From NCBI GenBank assembly GCA_038141525.1, contig JAYQIF010000008.1, positions 682,001-746,000 on the forward strand: DNA of 64,000 bases, given 5' to 3'. The translations under genes were made by a program, and so were the position numbers. The notes below the pieces were generated by a model. That model was not told where the DNA came from. It did no database searches and worked only from the letters and a program-made list of their open reading frames with translations. Positions 44,279 to 54,037 of the stretch are shown here, one piece after another. Source of the stretch: BACL21 sp038141525. GTDB taxonomy: Bacteria; Bacteroidota; Bacteroidia; Flavobacteriales; Flavobacteriaceae. Numbering within the stretch: the stretch's first letter is position 1; each line of letters begins with the position of its first letter.

Positions 44279-47200
44279 CCCTGCACTTTTTGATGCCTTG
44301 AGCTATCGTGAGATCGGCCCATTTCGCGGAGGCCGCAGCGCTGCGGTTACCGGAGTCCCGGGCAAACCTAACTTATTTTATTTTGGCGCAACCGGAGGCG
44401 GTGTATGGAAAACTAATGACGGCGGGCGTCATTGGGAAAATATTTCTGACGGCTATTTTGGGGGATCCGTGGGCGCTATAACCGTGTCCAAAAGCGACCC
44501 CAATGTAATGTACGCCGGTGGTGGAGCGCAAACCGTACGGGGCAATGTCTCCTCTGGTTTTGGCATGTGGAAAAGTGAAGATGCCGGTAAAACTTGGTCT
44601 TTTGCAGGCTTGCGTCAAAGCCGGCACATCCCGCGTATTGTTGTAGACCCAAATGACCATGAGATCGTTTATGCAGCCGTGCTGGGAGATTTGTACAAAC
44701 CCACCACAGAAGCGCGGTGTTTATAAAAGTACCGATGGCGGCAAACAGTGGAAAAGAGTGCTTTTTGCCAACGAAAACGCTGGGGCCACCGACCTAATTA
44801 TGGACCCGAATAACCCTCGTGTACTCTATGCCTCCACCTGGAACGTGCGCAGAACTCCTTATAGCCTGAGCAGTGGTGGACCTGGCTCGGCCCTTTGGAA
44901 AAGCACGGATTACGGAGAGACTTGGACCGAAATTTCAATAAATAAAGGCTTCCCTGAAGGCACCTTAGGGATTATTGGCATCACCGTTTCTCCAAGCAAT
45001 AGCGAGCGTCTTTGGGCCATGGTGGAACACAAAGAAAAGGGTGGGGTTTATCGCAGCGAGGACGGAGGCCAAAGCTGGAAGCTCCTCAATAGCGATCGCA
45101 ATTTACGCCAACGCGCTTGGTATTACACGCGAATTTTTGCAGACACCCAAGACCCAGAAACTGTCTATGTACTCAATGTGCGTTATCACAAAAGTACCGA
45201 TGGTGGAAAGACCTTTTCTTCGAGCAATGCGCCACACGGCGACCACCACGATTTGTGGATCGCTCCCGAAGACCCTAATCGCATGATCATGGGCGATGAT
45301 GGAGGAGCCCAAGTGACCTATGATGGGGGGGAAACCTGGAGTACATATCACAATCAGCCCACGGCACAGTTTTACCGCGTGACTACCGACGATGCCTTTC
45401 CTTATCGCATCTATGCGGCGCAGCAAGATAACTCGACCATACGCATCAGACACCGAACAGAATCGGGCAGTATTTCAGAAAATGATTGGGAAGCAACAGC
45501 CGGGGGCGAAAGCGCACACATAGCTATTGACCCAACTAATAATGATATTGTTTATGGCGGTAGTTATGACGGTTTTTTAACCCGCTACAATCATCAAAAA
45601 AACACCGTGCGCAGCGTGAGTGTTTGGCCAGATAACCCCATGGGGCACGGTGCCGAAGACTTTAAATATCGATTCCAATGGAATTTCCCGATATTCTTTT
45701 CGCCCCACAACCCCAAAAAAATATATGCCGCCTCTAATCACCTTCATGCCTCGACTAACGAAGGGTCTTCCTGGCAATTGATCAGTCCAGATTTAACGCG
45801 AAACGACCCCTCTAAATTGGGCTCGTCTGGCGGACCGATTACACAAGACAATACCTCTGTAGAGTACTACTGCACCATTTTTGCCGCAGCAGAATCACCA
45901 CTAGTAGAGGGGCTCATTTACACAGGAAGTGATGATGGTCTAGTACATGTTTCTCAAGACGGAGGAAAGAGCTGGACAAACGTCACCCCAAAAGATTGGC
46001 CCGAGTGGATGATGGTCAACAGCATTGAGCCTTCGCGTCATGAACCAGGCACCTGTTATGTGGCCGGAACACGTTATAAACTCGGAGACTACACCCCTTA
46101 TTTGTACAAAACCAATGATTACGGCAAATCCTGGCAACGCATTACCAAAGGCATCCACAACGAGCATTTCACTCGAGTTCTTCGTGAGGATTTAACCCAG
46201 CGAGGACTGCTTTATGCAGGGACGGAAGCAGGCATGTACGTGTCGTTTGATGACGGCGGTCAGTGGCAAAAATTTCAGTTAAATCTACCTCAAGTGCCCA
46301 TTACTGACCTGGCCTTAAAAAATAACGATCTGATCGTCGCCACTCAAGGCCGAAGTCTGTGGATGATAGATGACTTGACTGTATTGCATCAACTCCGCAA
46401 TGCCAAAGGCAATGAAAATTTCCTCTATAAACCCAAGGATGCCTATCGCATGGGCGGCCGATCTCGTAAGGGTTCCCTGACTCAAGGAACCAATCACCCA
46501 AATGGCGTTATGGTATATTACAGTGTTGCAGACCCAGAAAATTCAGAGGTCAACCTCAGCTTTCTAACCTTGAATAACGACACCATAAAGCGTTTTAGCA
46601 ATAAAGACAAAAAGAACAAACTCCAGGTCAAAAAGGGCCACAATTTAATGGTCTGGGATCTACAAGGTGAAGGCGCCGAGCGGCTCGATGGGATGATCCT
46701 CTGGTGGGCCAGTACTTCGGCCCCAAAGGCAGTTCCCGGTAAGTACAGTGTCGTACTCGAGGTAGATGATCAAGTCATGCGCCGACAATTTACCGTATTA
46801 GCCGATCCTAATTCCGAAACGGACCTCAGCGGCATGCAACGTCAATTTGAGTTCATCAGCTCGGTCAACGCCACGGTGGATAAAGCGCATAAAAGCATCA
46901 AAAAAATACGCGATGTCAATACCCAACTCAAGGCATTTCAGACCAGATATGGTGACGATAACCGAACTACCTCACTTGTAGCAGACGCCTCAAATCTGAG
47001 TAAAGAACTCACGAGTATCGAGGAAGCCTTGTATCAAACTAAGAATCGCAGTGGTCAAGACCCGCTTAATTTCCCGATTAGGTTAACCAATAAGTTAGCC
47101 CACTTAAACGCCTTGGTCGGTATGGATGATTTTCCGCCGACACAGCAAGATGTGGCGGTCAAAAATGAACTCACCGAGGCCATCCAAGCAGAATTAAAAA

Positions 47201-47286
47201 AGTTTGACGCCCTGATCAGCGGTGAAATTAAAGCGTTTAATGCGGCATTTCGCGAGATGAGTTTAGATTATCTATTTGTTGAATAA
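44199..47286 (+). CDS. Exported VPS10/BNR-repeat beta-propeller protein (apparent frameshift)
   Basis: About 1028 residues joined. A signal peptide (MYRSIRFFSFALILFASINSALGQ) precedes a beta-propeller built from BNR/sortilin-type repeats: GGVWKTNDGGRHWENI, GMWKSEDAGKTWSFAG, GVYKSTDGGKQWKRV, ALWKSTDYGETWTEI, GVYRSEDGGQSWKLL, KSTDGGKTFSS and later copies with the Ser/Asp-x-Asp-x-Gly-x-x-Trp box. The C-terminal 250 residues are a separate, partly coiled region. The first 170 residues are in one frame and the rest, from about 44,710, in the next; removing one base near 44,712 joins them. Such proteins are often annotated as glycosyl hydrolases, but no enzymatic residues can be assigned here. Confidence 0.82.
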
Positions 47287-47333
47287 ACCGTCTGTCTTAC
47301 TAAGAGATCGGGCTTATCTGTAATTCAGGAATT

Positions 47334-47840
47334 ATGACTTATTACTACTTAAAAACGCTGCATCATGTATTGGTTGTGATTTGGATTTTTGGCTTGATCT
47401 ATAGCGCAGCGATATTTTTATTGAGCTCTAGATTGCAGGAGGGTCATCAAACAAAGGCTACCGAAATGGGCTGGAATATTTGGCGTTACGGAGCTTGGCC
47501 AAGCATGATCCTGGGGATGATCAGTGGCATGGCTATGCTTCATCTGCGTCTGTTCCATCTCGCCGATACATGGATGCAGGTCAAACTCGTGGCAGTCATC
47601 TTGTTGGTCGCCCTTCATGTGCGCTGTCACATTTCATTTCGTCGAGCGCGCAGGGCTCAAAACCAGATGCTTACAAAAGGGCCAACCCAATGGGCCAAAC
47701 TTGTCGCTTTAGGAGCCACTTTTGGGGTTTTCTTTTTGTTTTTAATGGGGCTTAAAGACAGCTTTCAGTGGATTTATGGCACTGTTATTGCTACTTCAGT
47801 CACAGCGATAATTAGTTTTTTTCTGGCCAAAAAAACTTAA
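47334..47840 (+). CDS. CopD/HemJ-like membrane protein
   Basis: 168 residues with four transmembrane helices. The N-terminus YYYLKTLHHVLVVIWIFGLIYSAAIFLL matches the first helix of the HemJ/CopD superfamily with the conserved His, and helix three ends ALHVRCHISFRR, another conserved His-Arg region. HemJ oxidises protoporphyrinogen IX; CopD-type proteins are linked to copper uptake. I cannot choose between these from sequence. It is 47 bases after the VPS10 gene and 9 before a sensor kinase, probably one operon. Confidence 0.7.
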   Translation: MTYYYLKTLHHVLVVIWIFGLIYSAAIFLLSSRLQEGHQTKATEMGWNIWRYGAWPSMILGMISGMAMLHLRLFHLADTWMQVKLVAVILLVALHVRCHISFRRARRAQNQMLTKGPTQWAKLVALGATFGVFFLFLMGLKDSFQWIYGTVIATSVTAIISFFLAKKT

Positions 47841-47849
47841 CAATTAACT

Positions 47850-49307
47850 ATGTCTTTGTATAAATCTCTGCGTTTCCGCATATTTTTTACCATGCTTTTC
47901 GTCTTGGTATTGACTTTTATTGGTCTGGCGATTCTTACAGTAAGTCAATACAAAGAGGAGGCAGAAGATTATCATCGTGAGCGTTTGTTGCGCAAGGAGC
48001 AAAACATAAAACAGAACCTCAATTACGTCTTAAAAAATAGTCCTTACCCTCAGGAGACAGAGGCGCTCGAATATATTTTTTACAACAAGATATTTGAGAT
48101 TAAAGACATCCATAAGCTCGACATTGATCTTTATACCCTCAATGGTTCTTTAATTCTCAGTTCTCAAAATATAACTGCAGATTCAATTGTTCAAAAATCT
48201 TTGAGCTTAAGGCTCATACAGGCATTGGCAGAAACCCAAGAGGAGCATCTGGTACAATCGTTTAAACGCGAGGGTGAAGACTACCAAAGTTCTTATTCCT
48301 ACCTCAGGTCAGACACTTTTGAACCCATCGCTATTGTTCATTTGCCCTATATCGCAGATGACGGATTTATGGCCAAAGAACTCAATGAAAACCTCATGCG
48401 TATGAGTGTGCTGTATGGCGTGATGCTCTTGATTTCCATTGGCATAGCATATGCACTGTCGCAATACATCACAAGAAGCCTACAGAGTATCAGTCAGCGC
48501 CTTAACTCTACCCAGCTTTTGGGACAAAATCAAAAAATTGACCTTGAGACCAATATTTCGAGTGAAATCAGGCAACTGGTCGAGGCCTACAACCGAATGA
48601 TCGAGGAGCTCGAACAAAGTGCTGTTCAATTGGCTCAGGGCGAGCGAGAAGCTGCCTGGCGTGAAATGGCCAAACAAGTGGCACACGAAATTAAAAATCC
48701 TCTAACGCCAATGCGTCTAAGTGTGCAGAGTTTTGCACGTAAATTTGATCCTCAAGATCCAGACATGGCCCAGAGAATTTCGGAGTTTAGTGCTTCCATG
48801 ATTCAGCAAATTGACACGATGAGCGATATAGCCACTACATTTGCCACTTACGCCAAATTGCCTGAACAAAACATTGATTCAATCGAACTCGGAGCCACCA
48901 TAAAGCGCACCATTGAGGTGTTCGACAGTCCATTTATCAAATTTTCGAGACCTGACTCTGCTGTTACCTTGAATTTCGACAAAAATCAGCTGAATCGCAT
49001 TGTGACCAATTTGATCAAAAATAGTCTTCAATCTTTAAAACAAAACCAAACACCCAACCCATCGATACAAGTCGCGCTGGCCGATGAAGCAGACAGGATT
49101 TTGCTCAGCGTTCAAGACAACGGCCCTGGTATTGCTCCCGAGATGCGCAGTCGCGTATTTGAACCCAAATTCACGACCAAAACAAAGGGTATGGGGCTCG
49201 GGCTGGCTATGGTCAAAACCATAGTCGTTTCATACGGAGGAACCATCGATATCCATGAGCCTGAAGAAGGTGGTGTAGCCTTTGTCATGCTGTTTCCAAA
49301 AGCATGA
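47850..49307 (+). CDS. Membrane sensor histidine kinase (HAMP-HisKA-HATPase)
   Basis: 485 residues. Transmembrane segments at about residues 10-30 and 188-208 enclose an extracytoplasmic sensor region without a recognisable fold. A HAMP linker follows (SQYITRSLQSISQRL), then HisKA with the phosphoacceptor in AKQVAHEIKNPLTPMRLSVQSF, and HATPase_c with NLIKNSLQSL (N box), DNGPGIAPEMRSRVFEPKFTTK (G1/F) and GMGLGLAMVKTIV (G2). The WREMAKQVAHEIKNPLTPM form is like NtrY-type kinases, which usually pair with a sigma-54-type NtrX regulator. No response regulator is adjacent, so its partner is encoded elsewhere. Confidence 0.93.
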   Translation: MSLYKSLRFRIFFTMLFVLVLTFIGLAILTVSQYKEEAEDYHRERLLRKEQNIKQNLNYVLKNSPYPQETEALEYIFYNKIFEIKDIHKLDIDLYTLNGSLILSSQNITADSIVQKSLSLRLIQALAETQEEHLVQSFKREGEDYQSSYSYLRSDTFEPIAIVHLPYIADDGFMAKELNENLMRMSVLYGVMLLISIGIAYALSQYITRSLQSISQRLNSTQLLGQNQKIDLETNISSEIRQLVEAYNRMIEELEQSAVQLAQGEREAAWREMAKQVAHEIKNPLTPMRLSVQSFARKFDPQDPDMAQRISEFSASMIQQIDTMSDIATTFATYAKLPEQNIDSIELGATIKRTIEVFDSPFIKFSRPDSAVTLNFDKNQLNRIVTNLIKNSLQSLKQNQTPNPSIQVALADEADRILLSVQDNGPGIAPEMRSRVFEPKFTTKTKGMGLGLAMVKTIVVSYGGTIDIHEPEEGGVAFVMLFPKA

Positions 49308-49349
49308 ATTATTTAATACCTTTAATGCTTCAGTTTTTATTCACACATT

Positions 49350-50135
49350 ATGTCTGCAGTAGATAATTTAGTGCTTAGAGAAGATTTCTCTGGAACCTGT
49401 CTTTTGACCATTAACCGACCTGACAAACTCAACGCCCTGAATCGAGAAACCATCCAATCCTTAAATGAGGCCATAACCCAGGCGCTTTCAGACCAGGAAA
49501 TCCGTGTGATTTTACTTACCGGACAAGGCGAAAAGGCTTTTGTCGCCGGGGCAGATATTGCAGAATTTGCTCATTTTGATCCCGCTCAAGGAAAAGCCCT
49601 GGCAGCCAATGGTCAAAGACTTCTTTTTGATTTAGTGGCCCAGGCGAGCAAGCCGATTATTGCGGTGGTTAACGGATATGCCTTGGGGGGTGGTTTGGAA
49701 TTAGCCATGGCAGCGCACATGCGTGTGGCCAGCAGTTCGGCCAAAATGGGGTTGCCTGAAACTTCGCTTGGCCTGATTCCCGGTTATGGCGGAACACAGC
49801 GGCTGGCTCAGCTCATCGGTAAAGGTCGTGCCTTGGAACTGATTTGTACTGCAGGAATGATCGACGCCCAGCGAGCCCATGAAATGGGACTCGTAAATCA
49901 TGTTTATTCCCCCGATGAATTAATGCAAGGGGCCCATAAACTGGCAGACTCCATAAAAAAAACCGCACCTACAGCCATTGCTCAGGCCATACAGGCCGTC
50001 AACGCCGGACTGGATCAATCGGCAGGGCTTGATGCAGAAATAGAGGCCTTTGGCGCCTGTTTCGGTACCGAAGATTTTAAAGAAGGCACTCAGGCCTTTT
50101 TAGAAAAAAGAAAAGCCCAGTTTCCCGGGCGATAA
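49350..50135 (+). CDS. Enoyl-CoA hydratase/isomerase family protein
   Basis: 261 residues, crotonase fold. Hallmarks: TINRPDKLNALNRETIQSL, GEKAFVAGADIAEF (CoA and oxyanion hole), VNGYALGGGLELAMAAHMRVAS and LPETSLGLIPGYGGTQRLAQLIG with Glu residues at the positions of both hydratase catalytic acids. It probably hydrates trans-2-enoyl-CoA in fatty acid oxidation or a related CoA pathway. It lies 42 bases after the kinase gene on the same strand. Confidence 0.93.
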   Translation: MSAVDNLVLREDFSGTCLLTINRPDKLNALNRETIQSLNEAITQALSDQEIRVILLTGQGEKAFVAGADIAEFAHFDPAQGKALAANGQRLLFDLVAQASKPIIAVVNGYALGGGLELAMAAHMRVASSSAKMGLPETSLGLIPGYGGTQRLAQLIGKGRALELICTAGMIDAQRAHEMGLVNHVYSPDELMQGAHKLADSIKKTAPTAIAQAIQAVNAGLDQSAGLDAEIEAFGACFGTEDFKEGTQAFLEKRKAQFPGR

Positions 50136-50138
50136 GAC

Positions 50139-50549
50139 TTAACAGAATTCGTCGTAGGCGCTTCTGAGATTCGCAGCGATCATATCTGCACTGCGTCCTT
50201 CGATATGATGACGCTCAAGCATATGGACCAGTTCCCCATCTTTAAATAAAGCCATCGACGGCGATGAGGGCGGAAAAGGAACCATGGCCGCACGTGCAGC
50301 ATCAACGGCTTCAAAATCCACACCGGCAAAGACCGTTGTCAAATGATTTGGCTTTTTGTCATTCGTCAAAGACATTTTGGCCCCTGGTCGTGCATTGGCA
50401 GCGGCACATCCACAAACGGAATTCACCACTACGAGAACCGTACCGTCTTGATTAATGGCGGCATTCACCTCATCGGCCGTAAATAACTCTTGAAACCCGT
50501 AAAGACTAAGGTCTTCACGCATCGGTTTTACAATTTCAGCTGGATACAT
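50139..50549 (-). CDS. BrxA/BrxB family bacilliredoxin (YphP-like)
   Basis: 136 residues from ATG 50549 (MYPAEIVKPMREDLSLYGFQELF). Thioredoxin-fold protein with the CGC active site in NSVCGCAAANARPGAK, the family hallmark; DFEAVDAARAAMVPFPPSSPSMALFKDGELVHMLERHHIEGR also matches. In Bacillus these proteins remove bacillithiol from proteins; flavobacteria have related DUF1094 proteins whose low-molecular-weight thiol partner is not certain. Convergent with the enoyl-CoA hydratase gene, 3 bases apart. Confidence 0.92.
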   Translation of the reverse strand: MYPAEIVKPMREDLSLYGFQELFTADEVNAAINQDGTVLVVVNSVCGCAAANARPGAKMSLTNDKKPNHLTTVFAGVDFEAVDAARAAMVPFPPSSPSMALFKDGELVHMLERHHIEGRSADMIAANLRSAYDEFC

Positions 50550-50582
50550 ATCTGTAATTTTTTCTGTGTAACAATTTAAGGG

Positions 50583-50590
50583 CAAATATA
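50583..50590 (-). promoter_or_regulatory. -7 promoter element of the bacilliredoxin gene
   Basis: Minus strand TATATTTG, exact TAnnTTTG match, 33 bases upstream of the ATG at 50549. Confidence 0.55.
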
Positions 50591-50703
50591 GTCAATATAT
50601 CGCGCTTTGGGCATTTGTCTTTTTGTTTAAAATCTTTCATTTTATTTTGAGCTAGCACACTTTAAACCGAATTAGGAGCGGGTCATGATTAAGCTTAAAT
50701 CCC

Positions 50704-50711
50704 TATCTTTG
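50704..50711 (+). promoter_or_regulatory. -7 promoter element of the TerB-DnaJ gene
   Basis: TATCTTTG, exact TAnnTTTG match. Its position excludes the upstream ATG at 50685 as the start and favours the ATG at 50742. Confidence 0.6.
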
Positions 50712-50741
50712 GGGCCTTATTTAACCCCCAACAAAAACACT

Positions 50742-51479
50742 ATGCTGCGCTGGTTTTTAGGTATACTTGGCATGATTTACTTCAGATGGCCCGGGGCCAT
50801 TTTAGGGTTTATCATTGGCAATATTATCGACAATATGAATGCCGGGAAAACTTATCCGGGGGGTGGGAGCACTTTTGGACGTAGACCAAGGCAAAATATC
50901 CCGGCTGAGTTTGAGCTCAAGCTTTTGGCTTTGGCCTCGGTTGTGATCAAAGCAGATGGTAAAGTAGAACAGAGCGAACTGGATTTTGTACGTCGCTATT
51001 TTGTTCAGGCCTACGGCAAAGAAAGGGCCAACACCACCTTCCGTCTCTTTAATGAGCAGATCAAAAAATCAGGAGTCTCGGGTAGCGCGATTGCACAAGA
51101 ACTCAAGGCGTTTTTGACTTATGAGACCAGACTTCAAGTCATTCACTTTTTATTCAGCGTGGCCAATGCCGATGGCTTGGTGTCAGAATCTGAAGTGACA
51201 CAACTCGAAAACATTGCCAGAGCATTTGGGATTAATTTGCGTGATTTCGGCAGTATCAAAGCCATTTTTTTTGATCAACCAGATCGGGCCTATGAAATAT
51301 TGGAAATTCCGAAGACCGCGACAGTTTCTGAAATCAAAAAAGCCTACCGTACGATGGTCAAAAAGTATCATCCAGATAAACTTCAAGATATGGACGAGGC
51401 CTACCGAAAAGGTGCAGAAGAAAAGTTTCGAGCCGTACAACAGGCTTACGAGCGCATTCAAAAGGAGCGAAATTTTTAA
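50742..51479 (+). CDS. DjlA-like co-chaperone with TerB and DnaJ domains
   Basis: 245 residues from ATG 50742. N-terminal hydrophobic segment (MLRWFLGILGMIYFRWPGAILGFIIG) probably anchors it in the inner membrane, with a glycine zipper-like end. Residues 65-175 are TerB-like helices (KLLALASVVIKADGKVEQSELDFV ... FSVANADGLVSESEVTQLENIARAFGI) with acidic metal-binding-like loops. The last 65 residues are a J domain (YEILEIPKTATVSEIKKAYRTMVKKYHPDKL) with the HPD triad that activates DnaK. Start supported by the promoter. Followed by an intrinsic terminator. Confidence 0.9.
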   Translation: MLRWFLGILGMIYFRWPGAILGFIIGNIIDNMNAGKTYPGGGSTFGRRPRQNIPAEFELKLLALASVVIKADGKVEQSELDFVRRYFVQAYGKERANTTFRLFNEQIKKSGVSGSAIAQELKAFLTYETRLQVIHFLFSVANADGLVSESEVTQLENIARAFGINLRDFGSIKAIFFDQPDRAYEILEIPKTATVSEIKKAYRTMVKKYHPDKLQDMDEAYRKGAEEKFRAVQQAYERIQKERNF

Positions 51480-51483
51480 ATAC

Positions 51484-51505
51484 AGACAATAAAATTGTCT
51501 TTTTG
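51484..51505 (+). terminator. Terminator of the TerB-DnaJ gene
   Basis: AGACAAT-AAA-ATTGTCT is a 7-bp stem followed immediately by a T run, 5 bases after the stop codon. Confidence 0.75.
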
Positions 51506-51626
51506 ACACAAAAAAGTGCCATTTATAAACAAAAATGCTCTTATTCACTCTTTTTTATTAAAAATAACTCATTTAAGATCGTGTTTTCTTAGGGAAAATC
51601 ATAGGGAAATCAAGCGTCTACAATTA

Positions 51627-51648
51627 TCTAAATTTAGACAAGTCTAAA
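51627..51648. promoter_or_regulatory. Candidate DtxR/MntR operator with three half-sites
   Basis: TTTAGAC-AA-GTCTAAA (51633-51648) is a perfect 16-base palindrome. A further TCTAAA directly before it (51627-51632) makes TCTAAATTTAGA a second, overlapping perfect palindrome. The block covers the expected -33 region of the promoter of the DtxR-family gene that follows, so autorepression is likely. Confidence 0.7.
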
Positions 51649-51656
51649 ATTTTATT

Positions 51657-51664
51657 TACATTTG
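51657..51664 (+). promoter_or_regulatory. -7 promoter element of the DtxR-family gene
   Basis: TACATTTG, exact TAnnTTTG match, ending 7 bases before the ATG. Counting 20 bases back puts the -33 contact inside the palindromic operator. Confidence 0.7.
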
Positions 51665-51671
51665 CCTCATA

Positions 51672-52325
51672 ATGACGCGGGCAGAAGAAAATTATTTAAA
51701 AGCCATCTACCAGCTCAGCGCTGGAACTCAAAATCGTATCAGTACGACGTCTTTGGCAGAGCGGCTAGAGACAAAGCCCTCTTCGGTTACCGATATGCTT
51801 CAGAAACTTCACGACAAATCCATGGTGAAATATGTCAAATACAAAGGGGCACAACTCAGCGCTCAGGGACGACACATGGCCAGTCAAATCGTACGCAAAC
51901 ACAGGCTCTGGGAAGTATTTCTTTTTGAAAAACTGGCCTTCGGATGGGATCAAGTCCATGAAATTGCAGAGCAACTCGAACACATTAAAAGTCCGGATCT
52001 CGTGGAGCGATTGGATGAGTTTTTAGGCTGTCCGACAACAGATCCTCACGGAGATCCTATTCCTGATAAACAGGGCAATATTGTGCAAATCGACAAAAAA
52101 CTCTTGTCAGAGCAAGCCATCAATAGCCAAAGTATTCTCATGGGCATTAAAGATTCTGAGGATGCATTTTTGAGTTATCTGAGCCAAAAAAACATTCAAT
52201 TAGGCAGTCGCATCACAGTCCTTGATAAAGAACCGTTTGATGAGTCGATGACCATAGAAATTGATCGAACTACACATTTTATTTCAAAAACCATAGCCAC
52301 AAATATTTATGTACAAAACATTTAA
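51672..52325 (+). CDS. DtxR/MntR family metal-dependent transcriptional regulator
   Basis: 217 residues. N-terminal winged helix (RAEENYLKAIYQLSAGTQNRISTTSLAERLETKPSSVTDMLQKLHDKSMVKYVKYKGAQLSAQG), then a dimerisation domain with metal-site residues (RKHRLWEVFLFEKLAFGWDQVHEIAEQLEHIKSPDLVERLDEFLGCPTTDPHGDPIP) where the HxxCxxD/E-type ligands are expected, and a C-terminal SH3-like/FeoA-like part. The family represses genes when Fe2+ or Mn2+ is bound. The preceding palindrome suggests self-regulation. The next gene overlaps by 17 bases. Confidence 0.93.
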   Translation: MTRAEENYLKAIYQLSAGTQNRISTTSLAERLETKPSSVTDMLQKLHDKSMVKYVKYKGAQLSAQGRHMASQIVRKHRLWEVFLFEKLAFGWDQVHEIAEQLEHIKSPDLVERLDEFLGCPTTDPHGDPIPDKQGNIVQIDKKLLSEQAINSQSILMGIKDSEDAFLSYLSQKNIQLGSRITVLDKEPFDESMTIEIDRTTHFISKTIATNIYVQNI

Positions 52326-53166
52326 AATCGCCATGCTACTGCTGATCATCACAGGATTTGACTCTGTGTTGGCCCAACAAAACAACCATAGCACTCCCAC
52401 AAAAGACCAGGTCGGGACAAAAAATATTGATCATAATGACTACTCAATCATCACCGATCGCCCGGATGCTACAGAATCCCCCAATACCGTTGAACCTGGA
52501 TTTATTCAAATTGAGACCGGGGGTTACTATACGCGCTTTGAGGAAAACGAAATTACTTTTGAGACCTTGGGTTACAACACGACCTTGGCGCGCATCGGAC
52601 TCCTCGAAAATCTAGAATTACGACTGGGAGTAAATTACGAGGATAACCGAGTCACTTCTAAAATGGGTGCAACAGAAACAACTGCAGATTTTAAGAGCTT
52701 CACGCCCATGCTGGCCGGCATTAAAATCAATCTTTTTGAGGGGCGCTCAGGAACAGACTTTGGGTTTTTAGGTCATATTTATCTGCCGTTTACCACACAT
52801 ACGCCAGATGGTGTAACCCCTGAGCCGAGCACTACTGGTGCCGACTTCCGGTTTTCTGTAGGGCATGAACTCTCAGAGCGATCAGGAATCGCCTATAATT
52901 TAGGCGGGCAATGGGCTGGTGACGATACGGGTATGGCCTTTGTTTATACCGTGGCTTACGGCTATGCTCTTAGTGATAAGATCGGCGCTTACGTTGAACT
53001 TTATGGGGATGCCCCAGAACTTTCCTCAGCCAATCATTACTGGGATGCCGGCTTTACGTATTTGGCGGGCTGGAATTTACAATACGATTTAACCTTTGGA
53101 CGCAGCATAACCGAGGGACAAGACTTATTACTGAGTGCTGGCCTGAGTTATAAATTCGCCTATTGA
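52309..53166 (+). CDS. Outer-membrane beta-barrel transporter-like protein
   Basis: 285 residues with a signal peptide (MYKTFKIAMLLLIITGFDSVLAQ). The mature part has ITDRPDATESPNTVEPGFIQIETGG and alternating strands ending in LLLSAGLSYKFAY with a terminal aromatic residue, features of the porin-like family annotated as MetA-pathway or 'transporter' proteins. About twelve amphipathic strands can be suspected. It overlaps the regulator gene by 17 bases and precedes a ZIP transporter, so a role in outer-membrane passage of metal is plausible. Confidence 0.8.
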   Translation: MYKTFKIAMLLLIITGFDSVLAQQNNHSTPTKDQVGTKNIDHNDYSIITDRPDATESPNTVEPGFIQIETGGYYTRFEENEITFETLGYNTTLARIGLLENLELRLGVNYEDNRVTSKMGATETTADFKSFTPMLAGIKINLFEGRSGTDFGFLGHIYLPFTTHTPDGVTPEPSTTGADFRFSVGHELSERSGIAYNLGGQWAGDDTGMAFVYTVAYGYALSDKIGAYVELYGDAPELSSANHYWDAGFTYLAGWNLQYDLTFGRSITEGQDLLLSAGLSYKFAY

Positions 53167-53215
53167 GGCGATTTGGGTTTTAATGACGCAAAAAAAATCT
53201 TAATAATTCATATCT

Positions 53216-54037
53216 ATGGATGGAGTAATTGCATATCTCGAACAGGTAGACCCAGTTATGGCGGCCTTATACGCTGGTCTATTTACTTGGGGGCTAACCG
53301 CATTGGGCGCCTCATTTGTCTTCTTTTTTAAATCAATGAATCGCACTGTCCTCGACGGGATGCTCGGATTTACTGGGGGCGTTATGGTGGCCGCAAGTTT
53401 TTGGAGTCTTTTGGCTCCCGGTATTGAAATGAGCCCGGGGGAAGGATTCCTCAAAGTAGTCCCGGCAGCTATAGGATTCTTTTTGGGGGCGCTCTTTATT
53501 TTCGGCTTGGACAAAGTACTGCCCCATGTACACATCAACTTTAAGGACAGTCAAAGCGAGGGCATAAAAACCCCATGGCATCGAACGACACTATTAACAC
53601 TGGCCATCACACTCCACAATATTCCAGAAGGACTCGCGGTGGGTGTTTTGTTCGGAGGCGTTGCCGCCGGATTTGATGGCGCGTCCATTAGTGCGGCCGT
53701 CGCTTTAGCTCTTGGTATTGGATTACAAAACTTCCCAGAAGGTATTGCCGTGGCCATGCCACTAAGAAGAACAGGGGTGAGCCGGACCAAGAGTTTTATG
53801 TTTGGGCAGGCTTCGGCTATTGTTGAACCTATTTTTGCCGTACTCGGCGCCTGGGCCGTCCTTACTTTTCAACCCATACTCCCCTATGCACTCGCCTTTG
53901 CGGCTGGCGCAATGATTTTTGTAGTGATTGAAGAGGTCATTCCTGAAACTCAGATGGACAAAAATACCGATATCGCCACTATGGGATTTATCGGCGGATT
54001 TATTGTCATGATGACTTTAGATGTGGGCTTGGGTTAA
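53216..54037 (+). CDS. ZIP family metal transporter
   Basis: 273 residues, about eight transmembrane helices. The metal path motifs are LTLAITLHNIPEGLAVGVLFG (helix 4) and ALGIGLQNFPEGIAVAMPL (helix 5), the two signature sites of ZIP proteins, and VIEEVIPE near helix 7. A short His-containing loop (VLPHVHINF) lies between helices 3 and 4. ZIP proteins import Zn2+, Fe2+ or Mn2+. Position directly behind a DtxR-family regulator makes iron or manganese likely. Its TAA shares bases with the stop of the opposing FeoB-associated gene. Confidence 0.93.
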   Translation: MDGVIAYLEQVDPVMAALYAGLFTWGLTALGASFVFFFKSMNRTVLDGMLGFTGGVMVAASFWSLLAPGIEMSPGEGFLKVVPAAIGFFLGALFIFGLDKVLPHVHINFKDSQSEGIKTPWHRTTLLTLAITLHNIPEGLAVGVLFGGVAAGFDGASISAAVALALGIGLQNFPEGIAVAMPLRRTGVSRTKSFMFGQASAIVEPIFAVLGAWAVLTFQPILPYALAFAAGAMIFVVIEEVIPETQMDKNTDIATMGFIGGFIVMMTLDVGLG

